From Candidatus Latescibacterota bacterium (GTDB lineage Bacteria > Latescibacterota > UBA2968): a stretch of 64,000 nt of DNA. Each line of letters starts with the position of its first letter. The stretch's first letter is position 1. The translations under genes and the position numbers were made by a program. Positions 17,906 through 26,648 of the stretch are shown here, in pieces. The stretch is taken from the NCBI GenBank assembly GCA_022821275.1, contig JAJEDY010000018.1, positions 1 through 64,000 of the forward strand, in the 5' to 3' direction. The notes below the pieces were generated by a model that saw only the letters and a list, made by a program, of their open reading frames with translations, made no database searches and had not been told where the DNA came from.

Positions 17906-20188
17906 TATATTCACTGCTACGCGCTGTGTCTGTGGTGACAGGCATCGCGTACTGTCGCATGCTTGATATGTGAGTAGTAGCGAGAGGGTTTGCGGTCGGG
18001 CTTTGAAGGATAGGGTGAGGGGTATATTGAGGCTGTCTTTATAAACGGCAATGGCACGCTCGGCAAAGGGGAATTGTAAGTCTTCTGCTGGAGGATAATC
18101 TATTTGGATGATTTTAGCACTGTCTGTGTCCAGTGAGAGGCTGGTGGGAATCAGATAATCGTCAGTCGAATTGGATGCTTGAATATGCCAACCCGAAGCA
18201 ATATTCAGACGCACATCCACCTTGAGGATATTCGCGCTATCAGACGGCAAGGCTATCGCGGACGCAGTGACGAGACTATCGGGTGAAAAGATGGGAGAGG
18301 ATGCCATCGTTGTGCCGTGAATAAAGTGCAGGAGAGCACCGGGCGTATTCTCTGCAAGGGGGGCGAAGCTGTTGGTAAGCGCAAGGGCGCGTTGGGCATA
18401 CAGGGGGTTTTGTGTCAATGTCCGAAGTTCCCACAAAACGTGCAGGGCAACGGCATTGCCAGAGGGCAGGGTGCTATCGTAAAAGCTCTTGGTACGCACG
18501 ATCATCTCATTTTGACTTTGCGTGAGAAAATATCCGCCATCTGTCGTATCCCAAAATGCGGTGTGCATCCGTTCTGCAAGCGATAGAGCGTCCTGGAGAT
18601 AGCGGGCAGAATGCGTTGCGCGATAGAGATGGAGGAGGCCGTCAATTAAATAGACGTAATCTTCCTGATAGGCTTCGCCTTTGCGCTGTCCTTTGCGATA
18701 GATGCGATACAGGTCGCCGTCTGCATTGCGAAGGTTGTTGTGGATAAAATCGGCGGCTTTTTGTGCGGCGTTCAGGTATTCGTCTCGGGTGAGAACTTCA
18801 TAGGCGCGGGCATACGCGCCTATCATGAGGCCATTCCACGCTGTGATAATTTTGTCGTCGAGGAGAGGGCGGGGGCGTTGGGTGCGAGCGTTAAAGAGTT
18901 TTTCTTTTAGTGGGGATAGACGCGCGTGCAGGGTTGTGGTGTCGATTTGATGGCTGGCAGATAGCGCGCTGTCTGTATCGGTTTTATAAATGACGCCGGT
19001 TGAGCCTTCGGGCAGTGGCTCAAGTGCGTAACACGAGAGAAAGAAGTCGGCATCTTTCTTCAGGGTCTGGCGAATGTCTTGCTCTGTCCAGGTGTAATAC
19101 GCGCCTTCTTCTGCTTCGGTTTCTGCGTCAAGAGCAGAGTAAAATCCGCCTTTAGAGTCTGTCATTTCGCGCGAAACAAAGCCCAGAATTTCCTCTGCCG
19201 CAATGCGATAGGCCATTTTATTGGTAATCTGATAAGCGCGGAGAAAATTGTGGGCGAGGAGGGCCTGATTGTAGAGCATTTTTTCAAAGTGCGGCACGCG
19301 CCATTGTGCATCCGTTGCATAGCGATGAAAACCACCGCCGAGGTGATCGCGGATGCCGCCCAGTGCCATGTGATGCAGTGTTTGTTCGACCATATCGAGG
19401 TATTCTGCCTGAGGATCTTGTCGATAGGCCGTCAGCAACAGGTTGAGCGCGTGATCGGGCGGAAATTTTGGGGCTGTACCCAGGCCGCCGTTGATGGGGT
19501 CAAACCGTTTTTCTATGTGGTCTATCGCCTTGCCGAGCAGGTCTTCTCCCGTTTTTTCTGAAACAGTGCGTGTCGTGTGAATGCGCGCGATAGATTGCGA
19601 TATCTGTTCGGCCTGTTTTTCGAGTTCCTGCCTCTTTTCCTGCCATGCCACATGCAGTGCCTGAATCACGCGTGGGAATCCCGGACGCCCGTGTGAATCT
19701 TCGGGAGGAAAGTACGTACCGGCAAAAAAGGGTTTGAGGTCTGGTGTGAGAAAAACAGAGTTGGGCCATCCGCCGTGCCCGGTCATAAGTTGGGTGGCCG
19801 TCATGTAAATGTCGTCGATATCGGGGCGTTCTTCTCGGTCAACTTTGATATTGACAAAAAACTGATTCATCAAGTGGGCAATATCCGGATCAGAAAAGAC
19901 CAGCCGTTCCATCACATGGCACCAATAGCAACTCGAATATCCCACGGATAGAAAGATCGGTTTGTCCTCGCGGCGCGCTTTTGCAAGTGCTTCTTCACCC
20001 CAGGGATACCAGTCAACGGGATTGTGTGCATGAAGGCGCAAATAAGGGCTTAGTTCCCGGCTGAGGCGGTTTTGATGCGCGGGGGAGGGCGTAGTAGGAT
20101 TGTCTGAAGAATAAACGCCCCACCAATAACCCGCAGCAATGGCGAGGAGAATGATGGAGATGAATAGGAGGCGTTTGGCGATTGCCAT
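17900..20188 (-). CDS. Thioredoxin-like DUF255 (YyaL/SPATA20-type) protein fused to a DsbD N-terminal-like domain
   Basis: A 762-residue protein with an N-terminal membrane anchor (about 5-25), then a DUF255 thioredoxin-like domain marked by [11 protein letters not shown] (C-x2-C) and [10 protein letters not shown], then an (alpha/alpha)6 barrel-like middle with HYATDAQW-like [20 protein letters not shown], and a C-terminal segment of about 110 residues containing [14 protein letters not shown], which resembles the DsbD alpha (N-terminal) domain. Cytoplasmic YyaL-type homologues usually lack both the anchor and the DsbD-like end. The start at 20188 follows GAGGTG, which overlaps the stop of the aminotransferase gene 12 bases upstream. 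A redox role outside the membrane is inferred. Confidence 0.85.
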   Translation of the reverse strand: MAIAKRLLFISIILLAIAAGYWWGVYSSDNPTTPSPAHQNRLSRELSPYLRLHAHNPVDWYPWGEEALAKARREDKPIFLSVGYSSCYWCHVMERLVFSDPDIAHLMNQFFVNIKVDREERPDIDDIYMTATQLMTGHGGWPNSVFLTPDLKPFFAGTYFPPEDSHGRPGFPRVIQALHVAWQEKRQELEKQAEQISQSIARIHTTRTVSEKTGEDLLGKAIDHIEKRFDPINGGLGTAPKFPPDHALNLLLTAYRQDPQAEYLDMVEQTLHHMALGGIRDHLGGGFHRYATDAQWRVPHFEKMLYNQALLAHNFLRAYQITNKMAYRIAAEEILGFVSREMTDSKGGFYSALDAETEAEEGAYYTWTEQDIRQTLKKDADFFLSCYALEPLPEGSTGVIYKTDTDSALSASHQIDTTTLHARLSPLKEKLFNARTQRPRPLLDDKIITAWNGLMIGAYARAYEVLTRDEYLNAAQKAADFIHNNLRNADGDLYRIYRKGQRKGEAYQEDYVYLIDGLLHLYRATHSARYLQDALSLAERMHTAFWDTTDGGYFLTQSQNEMIVRTKSFYDSTLPSGNAVALHVLWELRTLTQNPLYAQRALALTNSFAPLAENTPGALLHFIHGTTMASSPIFSPDSLVTASAIALPSDSANILKVDVRLNIASGWHIQASNSTDDYLIPTSLSLDTDSAKIIQIDYPPAEDLQFPFAERAIAVYKDSLNIPLTLSFKARPQTLSLLLTYQACDSTRCLSPQTQRVAVNIK

Positions 20189-20200
20189 ATCATTAGCACC

Positions 20201-21433
20201 TCAAGCAGCAAACGCGCGTTTGATTTTGGCGACAGCTATTAAAATATCGTCCATGTCTTCCCGTTCACCCAGCAGCATGTTTTGCAAGAACCAGACACTG
20301 GAGGCGCATATTGCTTCCACGTGGGGACACGGCAAACGGCGAATCAGGTGTGGATGTCGATCCATCGCGGTTTTGAGGCCGCCTTCATCGGTTAAGGGCC
20401 GCTGATAACCAGGTGTGCAGGGAATGCCTTCGGCCTGCAAGGCCGCGATAAATTCATCGCGTGTTTTCCCTCCAAATGCTTCGCTGTTGTAGCGCATCAT
20501 ATACAGGTGATAGCCGTGCTGCGTGACCCAGGGATGCCATCGCGGTGGTTCTAATCCGCCAATTTCGTCCAGGCCCTTGCTGAGATAAGCCGCATTTTTA
20601 TTGCGTAAATCGATTTGTGGTTCGAGTTTGGACAGTCGTTTTAATAAAATGCCTGCCAGATACTCAGAAGTGCGATAATTCCACCCCAGGCGGGGATATT
20701 CCCATCGCTCACCCTCAGGGCGTCTGCCCACATCGCGAAATGCCCATGCCCGATCTCTGAGGTCCCGATCATTGGTGAGAAGACATCCGCCTTCGCCTGA
20801 AGTCAAGTTTTTGCTCGACTGAAAGCTAAATGCGCCCACATGTCCCAGAGAACCCACTTTGCGACCTTTGTGCTCGGCCCCATGCGCCTGAGCGCAATCT
20901 TCGATGACTTTGAGATTGTGCTTACTGGCAATGTCATTGAGTGCATCCATGTCTGCCGGGTGCCCGCCCAGGTGAACGGGAAGGAGCGCGACGGTTTGAT
21001 CCGTGATGGCAGCTTCGGCGGCTTCGGGCGACATGGTAAAACTCACCGGATCAATATCGACCAGAGCCAGGGAGCACCGCACCGAGAGGGGGGCGCTTGC
21101 AGTGGCTATAAAAGTGTAGTTGGGAATGATAACTTCGCCGCCATCGACGAGGCCATCGAGGTCGAGCGCGGCGGATAGTCCAGCCGCAATAGATGTCGTT
21201 CCGCTGGGCATCATCACGCCATAAGCCGCATCGCAATAGGCGGCAAATGCCTGGCCAAATCGGTGCCCTACAGGTGCGGGAAGACCTTCGGTTTGACCGA
21301 GATAGACTTCTTTGAGTGTGGGCGCGATTTCTTCATCCCATTCCCGTTCGGTGTTATCCGGCCAGGTCGGCCACGGCGACACTTTGGTATCGCGCACGGG
21401 AACACCACCATCTATTGCGAGTGTTTCTGACAT
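20201..21433 (-). CDS. DegT/DnrJ/EryC1/StrS family PLP aminotransferase
   Basis: A 410-residue PLP enzyme of the sugar-aminotransferase family. Seen are the conserved VIEDCAQAHGA (cofactor-ring Asp and Gln), FSFQSSKNLTSGEGG with the Schiff-base Lys, and the LGWNYRTSEYLAG segment. The N-terminus MSETLAIDGGVPVR is common in family members linked to dehydrogenase-type sugar metabolism (AHBA/StsA-like). AAGGAG precedes the start. It is the first gene of a two-gene minus-strand unit with the DUF255 protein. The sugar or cyclitol substrate cannot be told, and no nucleotide-sugar genes are close by. Confidence 0.88.
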   Translation of the reverse strand: MSETLAIDGGVPVRDTKVSPWPTWPDNTEREWDEEIAPTLKEVYLGQTEGLPAPVGHRFGQAFAAYCDAAYGVMMPSGTTSIAAGLSAALDLDGLVDGGEVIIPNYTFIATASAPLSVRCSLALVDIDPVSFTMSPEAAEAAITDQTVALLPVHLGGHPADMDALNDIASKHNLKVIEDCAQAHGAEHKGRKVGSLGHVGAFSFQSSKNLTSGEGGCLLTNDRDLRDRAWAFRDVGRRPEGERWEYPRLGWNYRTSEYLAGILLKRLSKLEPQIDLRNKNAAYLSKGLDEIGGLEPPRWHPWVTQHGYHLYMMRYNSEAFGGKTRDEFIAALQAEGIPCTPGYQRPLTDEGGLKTAMDRHPHLIRRLPCPHVEAICASSVWFLQNMLLGEREDMDDILIAVAKIKRAFAA

Positions 21434-21565
21434 GTAAAGCTCCTTGTTGGATATATTGGAGGCAACGCGCCTTGACCCATAGTCAAGCGGGGTGTATATT
21501 AAATTTGTTACTCAAGGTACGATTTATAGATTGATTGTCAAGTTATCAAGAGAGGATGATTGACG

Positions 21566-24427
21566 ATGAACCTCGCAGGAATGTTGATGCAAAAAATTGA
21601 GGGCGAAGTGCGGTTTGATAAGATGTCGCGCATTCTTTACAGTACAGATGCGAGCATGTATCAAATTGAACCTGTTGGCGTTGTTTTGCCCAAACACAAA
21701 CAGGATGTTTTGCAGGTCATCAACCTGGCCAATGAACACGATGCGCCGCTCATTCCCCGTGGCGGTGGCACCGGGCTTGCCGGCGGTGTGGTGGGAAGCG
21801 GTATTGTGATGGATATGTCGAAATACATGAATCGCATTCTCGACTTCAATGCCGAAGAAGGTTGGGTCAGGGTCGAACCTGGCGTAGTGCTCGATGAACT
21901 CAATGCATTTCTCAAACCGCACGGATTGCAATTTGCGCCCGATGTGGCGACCAGCAGCCGCGCCACAATCGGGGGGATGGTGTCCAACAATTCTGCGGGC
22001 GCGCATTCGGTTATTTACGGCAAGACCATAGATCACGTTTTAGAACTCGATTTGATCTTATCCGATGGCACAGAAATAACGGTGGGGGAGTTAGACGAAC
22101 CTGCAGTGCAGCAAAAATGCGAGCAACAAGACCTCGAAGGTCAAGCGTATCGGGAGGTCATCCGCATAGCGAGGGAGAATGCAGAAGAGATTGAGCGGCG
22201 ATATCCAAAAATTTTGCGGCGGGTCGGTGGATATAATCTCGATGAATTTATCAAAAAACAGCCATTTAATCTCGCGCGCATGGTCATTGGGTCCGAGGGT
22301 ACTCTCGCGACAGTTGTCGAGGCAAAGCTCAAAGTAATCTCTCTACCCCAGGCTAAGGTGCTGGGCATTGTTCAATTTAACGACCTGATTGCGTCTATGA
22401 AGGCTGTTGCGCCGATCTTAGAAACAGCTCCTTCAGCAGTAGAGCTAATCGATAAGATGATTCTCGATCAGACCAAAGGATCTATGGAGTTGTCCAGAAT
22501 GCGTTCGTGGGTGCAGGGCGATCCAGAGGCTGTATTGGCAGTTGAATACTACGGAGATACAGAGGGTGAGCTGGTTTCTAAGCTGGGCGAACTCGAGGTC
22601 GTTTTGGGCAATCTAAATCTCGAATATACTTTTTCCCGTGCTATTTCCGATGTCGAGCAGGCCAATGTTTGGAATGTGCGCAAAGCGGGGTTGGGTTTGC
22701 TCATGGGGGTAAAAGGGGATTCTAAACCCATCGCTTTTGTCGAAGACGCTGCTGTACCGCCAGAAAGGCTACCCGATTATATTTCTGAGTTTGGAGCTTT
22801 GGTGAAATCGCTCAACACGCGCGCGGGTTATTATGCACACGCCAGCGTGGGCTTGCTACACGTTCGGCCGATGGTCAATCTCAAAGAGGCCGATGAGATC
22901 TCAAAAATGCGCTTTATTGCCGAATCCGTGCGCGATCTGGTGATGAAATACGGCGGTGCCGTAAGCGGAGAACACGGCGATGGCCTGGTTCGGAGTTGTT
23001 GGAATGAAACGTTCTTTGGCACGACGCTTTACGAAGCTTTTCGAGAGGTCAAACGCGCTTTTGACCCCAAAGGACTGATGAATCCCGGAAAAATTGTCGA
23101 TGCGCCGATGATGACCGAAAATTTGCGTTATGGGGCAGACTATCGCGCAAACGAGATAAATACCCACTTCGATTTTTCTGCCGATGGAGGATTTCACCGC
23201 GCCGTTGAAATGTGCAATGGGGTGGGTGAGTGTCGCAAAAAGCTGGTGGGCACAATGTGCCCGTCTTATATGGCAACGCTGGAAGAAGAACATTCGACGC
23301 GAGGACGGGCAAATGCGCTCCGAGCCGCGATTTCGGGACGGTGGGCAGGGGGGCTTACGGATCATCGCATCAACGATGTCCTCGCGCTTTGCCTGGAATG
23401 TAAGGCCTGCAAAGCCGAGTGCCCGTCCAATGTGGATATGGCGAAAATCAAGTATGAATTTAAGGCGCATTATTACGCCAAACACGGGCGACCTTTGCGG
23501 TCTATTTTATTTGGCAATGTGGAATTGATGGGCAAACTCGGATGCCTCGTCGCACCCCTTGCCAATCGTTTGTCCAGGACGGGTATTTCAAAGTGGATGA
23601 TGAAACGCCTTGGAATCGCGCCTGCGCGGTCACTGCCGCCATTTGCGCGTCAGACATTTACACACTGGTTTGCCAGCCGCAACGCCCCTTCAAAAAATAA
23701 ACGCGTCGTGCTTTTTGCCGATACGTATATGACCTACAACTATCCCGAAATTGGCAAGGCAGCTACAGCCTTGTTTGAAGCGGCGGGTTATGAGGTTATT
23801 TTGGCCGTAAAGCGATGTTGTGGGCGTCCGATGCTTTCGAGCGGTTATATCGATCGCGTAAAAGAAAACGCCCTGTTTAATATTGAGACGCTCTATCAAT
23901 ATACCGAACAGGGGTATCCCATCGTGGGCTTTGAACCTTCGTGTGTTTCGATGTTCACGGATGAATACGGCGATTTAATTGACGATCCGCGCGTGCGTGC
24001 CGTAGCCGACAATATTTACACGTTTGAAGCATTTGTGCAGGCGTTTTCCGAACGGGGCGAATTTTCCGTGCCTTTTACCGATCTAAAAAAAGACATCTTG
24101 CTCCACGGCCATTGTCATCAGAAGGCCCTGTGGGGGATGGGACCGTCTGAGGCCGCGTTGGGAATGCCCGAGGGCTTTCGCGTGACGCCCATTCAGTCGG
24201 GTTGCTGCGGCATGGCGGGTTCTTTTGGATATGAAGCCGAGCACTACGACGTATCGCTCAAAGTGGGCGAGTCGCGGCTGCTTCAGGTGGTTCGCGACGC
24301 AGATGACACAACCGAAATTGCCGCGGCAGGGTTGTCGTGCAGGCAGCAGATCGCACACGCCACGGGGCGCACTGCCCGTCATCCCGCCGAGGTACTGGCC
24401 GACGCCCTGGATAAGGAAAATACGTAA
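21566..24427 (+). CDS. FAD-linked oxidase / Fe-S oxidoreductase fusion (GlcD-GlcF, D-lactate dehydrogenase type)
   Basis: A 953-residue fusion that oxidises a 2-hydroxy acid such as D-lactate or glycolate and passes electrons via FAD and iron-sulfur clusters. Residues about 1-450 are an FAD_binding_4 plus FAD-oxidase C domain, with PRGGGTGLAGG and SGEHGDGLVRS. A ferredoxin-like segment CLECKACKAECP follows at about 610, and the rest carries CCG motifs (RCCGRPM, SGCCGMAGSFGY) of the cysteine-rich CCG domain. It lacks a visible first full C-x2-C-x2-C-x3-C before CLECKACK, where VGECRKKLVGTMCPSYMA may serve. ATG 21566 and TTG 21560 are both possible after AGAGAGGA. Confidence 0.88.
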   Translation: MNLAGMLMQKIEGEVRFDKMSRILYSTDASMYQIEPVGVVLPKHKQDVLQVINLANEHDAPLIPRGGGTGLAGGVVGSGIVMDMSKYMNRILDFNAEEGWVRVEPGVVLDELNAFLKPHGLQFAPDVATSSRATIGGMVSNNSAGAHSVIYGKTIDHVLELDLILSDGTEITVGELDEPAVQQKCEQQDLEGQAYREVIRIARENAEEIERRYPKILRRVGGYNLDEFIKKQPFNLARMVIGSEGTLATVVEAKLKVISLPQAKVLGIVQFNDLIASMKAVAPILETAPSAVELIDKMILDQTKGSMELSRMRSWVQGDPEAVLAVEYYGDTEGELVSKLGELEVVLGNLNLEYTFSRAISDVEQANVWNVRKAGLGLLMGVKGDSKPIAFVEDAAVPPERLPDYISEFGALVKSLNTRAGYYAHASVGLLHVRPMVNLKEADEISKMRFIAESVRDLVMKYGGAVSGEHGDGLVRSCWNETFFGTTLYEAFREVKRAFDPKGLMNPGKIVDAPMMTENLRYGADYRANEINTHFDFSADGGFHRAVEMCNGVGECRKKLVGTMCPSYMATLEEEHSTRGRANALRAAISGRWAGGLTDHRINDVLALCLECKACKAECPSNVDMAKIKYEFKAHYYAKHGRPLRSILFGNVELMGKLGCLVAPLANRLSRTGISKWMMKRLGIAPARSLPPFARQTFTHWFASRNAPSKNKRVVLFADTYMTYNYPEIGKAATALFEAAGYEVILAVKRCCGRPMLSSGYIDRVKENALFNIETLYQYTEQGYPIVGFEPSCVSMFTDEYGDLIDDPRVRAVADNIYTFEAFVQAFSERGEFSVPFTDLKKDILLHGHCHQKALWGMGPSEAALGMPEGFRVTPIQSGCCGMAGSFGYEAEHYDVSLKVGESRLLQVVRDADDTTEIAAAGLSCRQQIAHATGRTARHPAEVLADALDKENT

Positions 24428-24444
24428 ATACACGGGAGAAAATA

Positions 24445-24957
24445 GTGGACTTAAAAAGAATTATTCGCGATGTGCCCGATTTTCCCAAAGCGGGCATTCT
24501 GTTTAAAGATATTACACCTCTGCTCGGCGATGCAGACGCGCTTCGCGCGACCATAGAACAACTTGCGCGACCCTATCGCAATGGGGCTGTCGATCTCGTG
24601 GTGGGAATCGAGTCGCGGGGTTTTATTTTTGGGACTGCACTCGCGCGCGAACTCGGCGTGGGCTTTGTGCCGATCCGCAAACCCGGCAAGCTACCGGCAG
24701 ACGCGATTTCTGCGGAATACGAATTGGAATACGGAACAGATAAGATTGAGATACACACAGACGCTATAGCCGCGGGACAGAGGGTCGCACTCGTCGATGA
24801 TTTGCTGGCAACCGGCGGCACAATGGCTGCGGCGTGTCAGCTCGTATCTGAACTCAAAGGAGAAATTGTCGGTATCTCCTTTGTCATTGAATTGGACTAT
24901 TTAAACGGGCGCGAAAAACTTGAGGATTGGCCGATTCACACCCTGATTCACTATTGA
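24445..24957 (+). CDS. apt: Adenine phosphoribosyltransferase
   Basis: A 170-residue purine-salvage enzyme that makes AMP from adenine and PRPP. The N-terminus IRDVPDFPKAGILFKDITP, the GIESRGFIFG loop and the PRPP motif VALVDDLLATGGT are diagnostic, and the length is normal. The start is GTG at 24445 with GGGAGA upstream. It follows the GlcD-GlcF gene by 17 bases, so the two may share a transcript. The tRNA-Arg gene begins 16 bases after its stop. Confidence 0.92.
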   Translation: MDLKRIIRDVPDFPKAGILFKDITPLLGDADALRATIEQLARPYRNGAVDLVVGIESRGFIFGTALARELGVGFVPIRKPGKLPADAISAEYELEYGTDKIEIHTDAIAAGQRVALVDDLLATGGTMAAACQLVSELKGEIVGISFVIELDYLNGREKLEDWPIHTLIHY

Positions 24958-24972
24958 CATTATCAATAATGT

Positions 24973-25045
24973 GCCCCTGTAGCTCAGAGGATAGAGTAGC
25001 GGATTCCTAATCCGTTGGGCGCAGGTTCGAGTCCTGCCAGGGGCA
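24973..25045 (+). tRNA. tRNA-Arg (anticodon CCT)
   Basis: A complete 73-base cloverleaf can be drawn: 7-bp acceptor GCCCCTG/CAGGGGC, D arm GCTC/GAGT, anticodon arm GCGGA/TCCGT with loop TTCCTAA, a 5-base variable loop and T arm GCAGG/CCTGC with loop TTCGAGT. The discriminator is A and CCA is not encoded. Its 3' part is repeated at 32462-32486, marking it as the likely integration site of the accessory DNA that follows. Confidence 0.95.
25020..25044 (+). other. Left attachment-like repeat (attL) within the tRNA-Arg 3' end
   Basis: The last 25 bases of the tRNA (T arm and 3' acceptor strand) match 32462-32486 at 24 of 25 positions, with a perfect 19-base core TTCGAGTCCTGCCAGGGGC. This is the standard signature of tRNA-targeted integration. 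Confidence 0.7.
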
Positions 25046-25089
25046 CTTTTTTAGAAATACATTCCTTTAACGCAGCTAAGGATTGACTG

Positions 25090-25281
25090 ATGAAACGCGT
25101 TCTGACCATATCCAAATTTGATCCAAATGAGAAAGCATGCGATCATACGCGACATCTCACAGGTGATGAACGGGTATCCCTCCTTGAGCAACTACGCCGA
25201 GAAATGTCTAAGGTAAGCCATCGTGAATATCCAAAAAGACTTCGAAGAGTTCTTACAATTGCTAAACGCAATGGGGGTTGA
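25090..25281 (+). CDS. Small protein upstream of a nucleotidyltransferase relic (possible antitoxin-like partner)
   Basis: A 63-residue protein, MKRVLTISKF then HTRHLTGDERVSLLEQLRREM and a basic end YPKRLRRVLTIAKR. Small proteins of this plan (two strands flanking a helix with L-x-x-E-R-x-x-L/I-L) are often found directly before, and overlapping, a nucleotidyltransferase gene in accessory regions. Here the downstream partner starts inside this gene at 25223 but is broken. It is the first gene after the tRNA insertion site. Functional assignment is by context only. Confidence 0.5.
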   Translation: MKRVLTISKFDPNEKACDHTRHLTGDERVSLLEQLRREMSKVSHREYPKRLRRVLTIAKRNGG

Positions 25282-25300
25282 ATGGACTTGCTCCGTACCA
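25223..25300 (+). pseudogene. Nucleotidyltransferase relic (N-terminal fragment only)
   Basis: From the GTG at 25223 the frame reads MNIQKDFEEFLQLLNA, the usual opening of MNT-like nucleotidyltransferases that continue with a glycine-rich GGYAV motif. After NAMGVEW the sequence no longer resembles the family and no GGxxV or DxD motif follows before the convergent antitoxin gene at 25414. I read this as a truncated remnant. The boundary at about 25300 is approximate. Confidence 0.45.
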
Positions 25301-25413
25301 AAAAGCGATGCTGTTGCCGAATTCCGAATTTCTGCCTCGATGCAGCTAAACATAAGGGTTTACAGAAACAGCATCGTTTCTATGGACAGATTCCGCTATT
25401 CAGTCCGCTACTT

Positions 25414-25728
25414 TTACACGACCTCTTGTTGCCCTTCCACTGGTACGAAATTAATCTCAACCCTTTGATTCAATGCGACAGCGATTCTTTGAAGCATCGT
25501 GAGTGAATGTCCTTCATAATCTGCATCCTCAAGGCGGGCAATAACCGGTTGTTTGGATCCGATTAATTCTGCCAATTCAGTCTGCGTCAAGCCTGCCGCC
25601 TTTCTGACTTTATATATTAGACGAGCAACTTCTGCATTGACTGTCTCATCTGCAATCATCTGTTGCAATTCTTCATCATTCCCTGTTACATCATTTAGGA
25701 TTCGATTTGCATCTCTTGTCTTAGCCAT
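25414..25728 (-). CDS. HigA-like antitoxin (XRE-family HTH)
   Basis: A 104-residue protein with an N-terminal acidic helix region and a helix-turn-helix of the XRE/Cro type (about 38-95). The HTH stretch is VRKAAGLTQTELAELIGSKQ then ARLEDADY. Its start overlaps the toxin gene stop by 8 bases (toxin first, antitoxin second), the usual HigBA order. It is expected to neutralise the toxin and repress the operon. Confidence 0.85.
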   Translation of the reverse strand: MAKTRDANRILNDVTGNDEELQQMIADETVNAEVARLIYKVRKAAGLTQTELAELIGSKQPVIARLEDADYEGHSLTMLQRIAVALNQRVEINFVPVEGQQEVV

Positions 25729-26107
25729 TGGTCACGTCTCCTTCAAACAAATGCTGATCAGGATTTGCTTCAAAAACTCTCTTCCGCTCCACTGCGCGAT
25801 CCAAATCTCTGCGTGGTATTTGATCGTCCTTCGTTATGGCGTGAGCTAACACGCTGGCTTCCTGCCCATAAAAAAAGTATAGAATTCGATAATTTACTCG
25901 ACCTCGTCGAATACGTAATTCATAAATCCCTTGATCTAAATAATCTGCAAGCGGTCGTCGCAGTTCATGGCCAAGTTGAGACAACATACGAATCCGAGCA
26001 ACGCATTTCGCGTACCCCTGACGATCCGTCCGCTTCAGTTCTTTCAACCAGTCCAATACCGGAATCCGATTTCCGTCTTTATAAAAGAAAACGCTTATCT
26101 CTGGCAT
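25721..26107 (-). CDS. HigB/RelE-like toxin (phage Gp49-like family)
   Basis: A 128-residue type II toxin of the RelE superfamily, Gp49-like branch (COG4679-type), expected to cut mRNA on the ribosome. Family features are FYKDGNRIPVLDWLKEL at the start, LGHELRRPLADYLDQGIYELRI in the middle and RILYFF then HAITKDDQIPRRDLDRA near the end. I selected the Met of MPEISVFFYKD; an in-frame Met 8 codons upstream (26131) is possible, and neither has a strong ribosome site. It lies on the tRNA island. Confidence 0.85.
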   Translation of the reverse strand: MPEISVFFYKDGNRIPVLDWLKELKRTDRQGYAKCVARIRMLSQLGHELRRPLADYLDQGIYELRIRRGRVNYRILYFFYGQEASVLAHAITKDDQIPRRDLDRAVERKRVFEANPDQHLFEGDVTNG

Positions 26108-26131
26108 CCGCCTACTCACAATATGAACCAT

Positions 26132-26648
26132 CTAAGTTTGTATAACAATATTATTATAAAAATGACTCTGAATGTCAATGGCCAAATCTGGAGTTATTCC
26201 GTTTAGGTGGATATTTAGGGCTTGTGTATCAAGCCTGTGATTGATGCTGCTTGCCGTATAGAATCATTACGGCACATGCTTCATAGGCCATCGGCTATGT
26301 TCGCCATTATCGCTCCACGCTATTAACAATTTTTAGCTCTTGCCTCGGCCTGTTCACGCCTTACCAGCACCCTCAGATGCCCAGCCTGCAAGGTATATTA
26401 AAAAGCCTGGACAGACAAGAAAAATGAGTGTAATTTTCAACGCTCAATAACCACAAATCCTTCAACGGAACAGACTTTGCAATAAAAAAGGAAAGAGATG
26501 CCCAAAACCAACGAAATCGCCTTCAATGTTCGGCTATTAGATGTACTACAGACCAAGTATCCAAATTTCACCTAACCATACCGGGAAGTCCCGATGAGTC
26601 GATTGTAAATCTGAAGGATCAATTTGAGAATATCTAAGGAGTTAGAAA
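26132..26648. other. Gene-poor 517-bp stretch in the island
   Basis: No full gene is visible. The only coding-like patch is 26498-26575, where AGGAAAGAG precedes an ATG and a 25-codon frame MPKTNEIAFNVRLLDVLQTK then a stop; it looks like the surviving N-terminus of a lost gene. A GATCAATTTGAG-type tract and AAGGAG at 26636-26641 lead into the first PhyH gene. The rest appears to be decayed sequence. Confidence 0.5.
26498..26575 (+). pseudogene. N-terminal gene relic (25 codons)
   Basis: An ATG with AAAGGAAAGAG upstream opens a frame of 25 codons that starts MPKTNEIAFNVRLLDVLQTK and then hits TAA. The fragment is well formed (good ribosome site, amphipathic helix) but too short for a domain; I take it as the stub of a larger gene removed during island turnover. 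The original family is not recognised with certainty. Confidence 0.35.

Noticed and set aside
21766-21780. Near-match to a sigma-54 promoter (TGGCACCGGGCTTGC)
   Set aside because: It lies inside the GlcD part and is the codons for the conserved GGGTGLAGG loop, so the match follows from protein conservation.
22901-23485. 194-codon minus-strand open frame opposite the GlcD-GlcF gene
   Set aside because: It is antisense to the conserved C-terminal oxidase and Fe-S region and shows no domain of its own.
25414-26107. Restriction-modification or phage genes in the island's left part
   Set aside because: The two minus-strand genes are a HigBA-like pair; no methyltransferase or phage structural motif is present.
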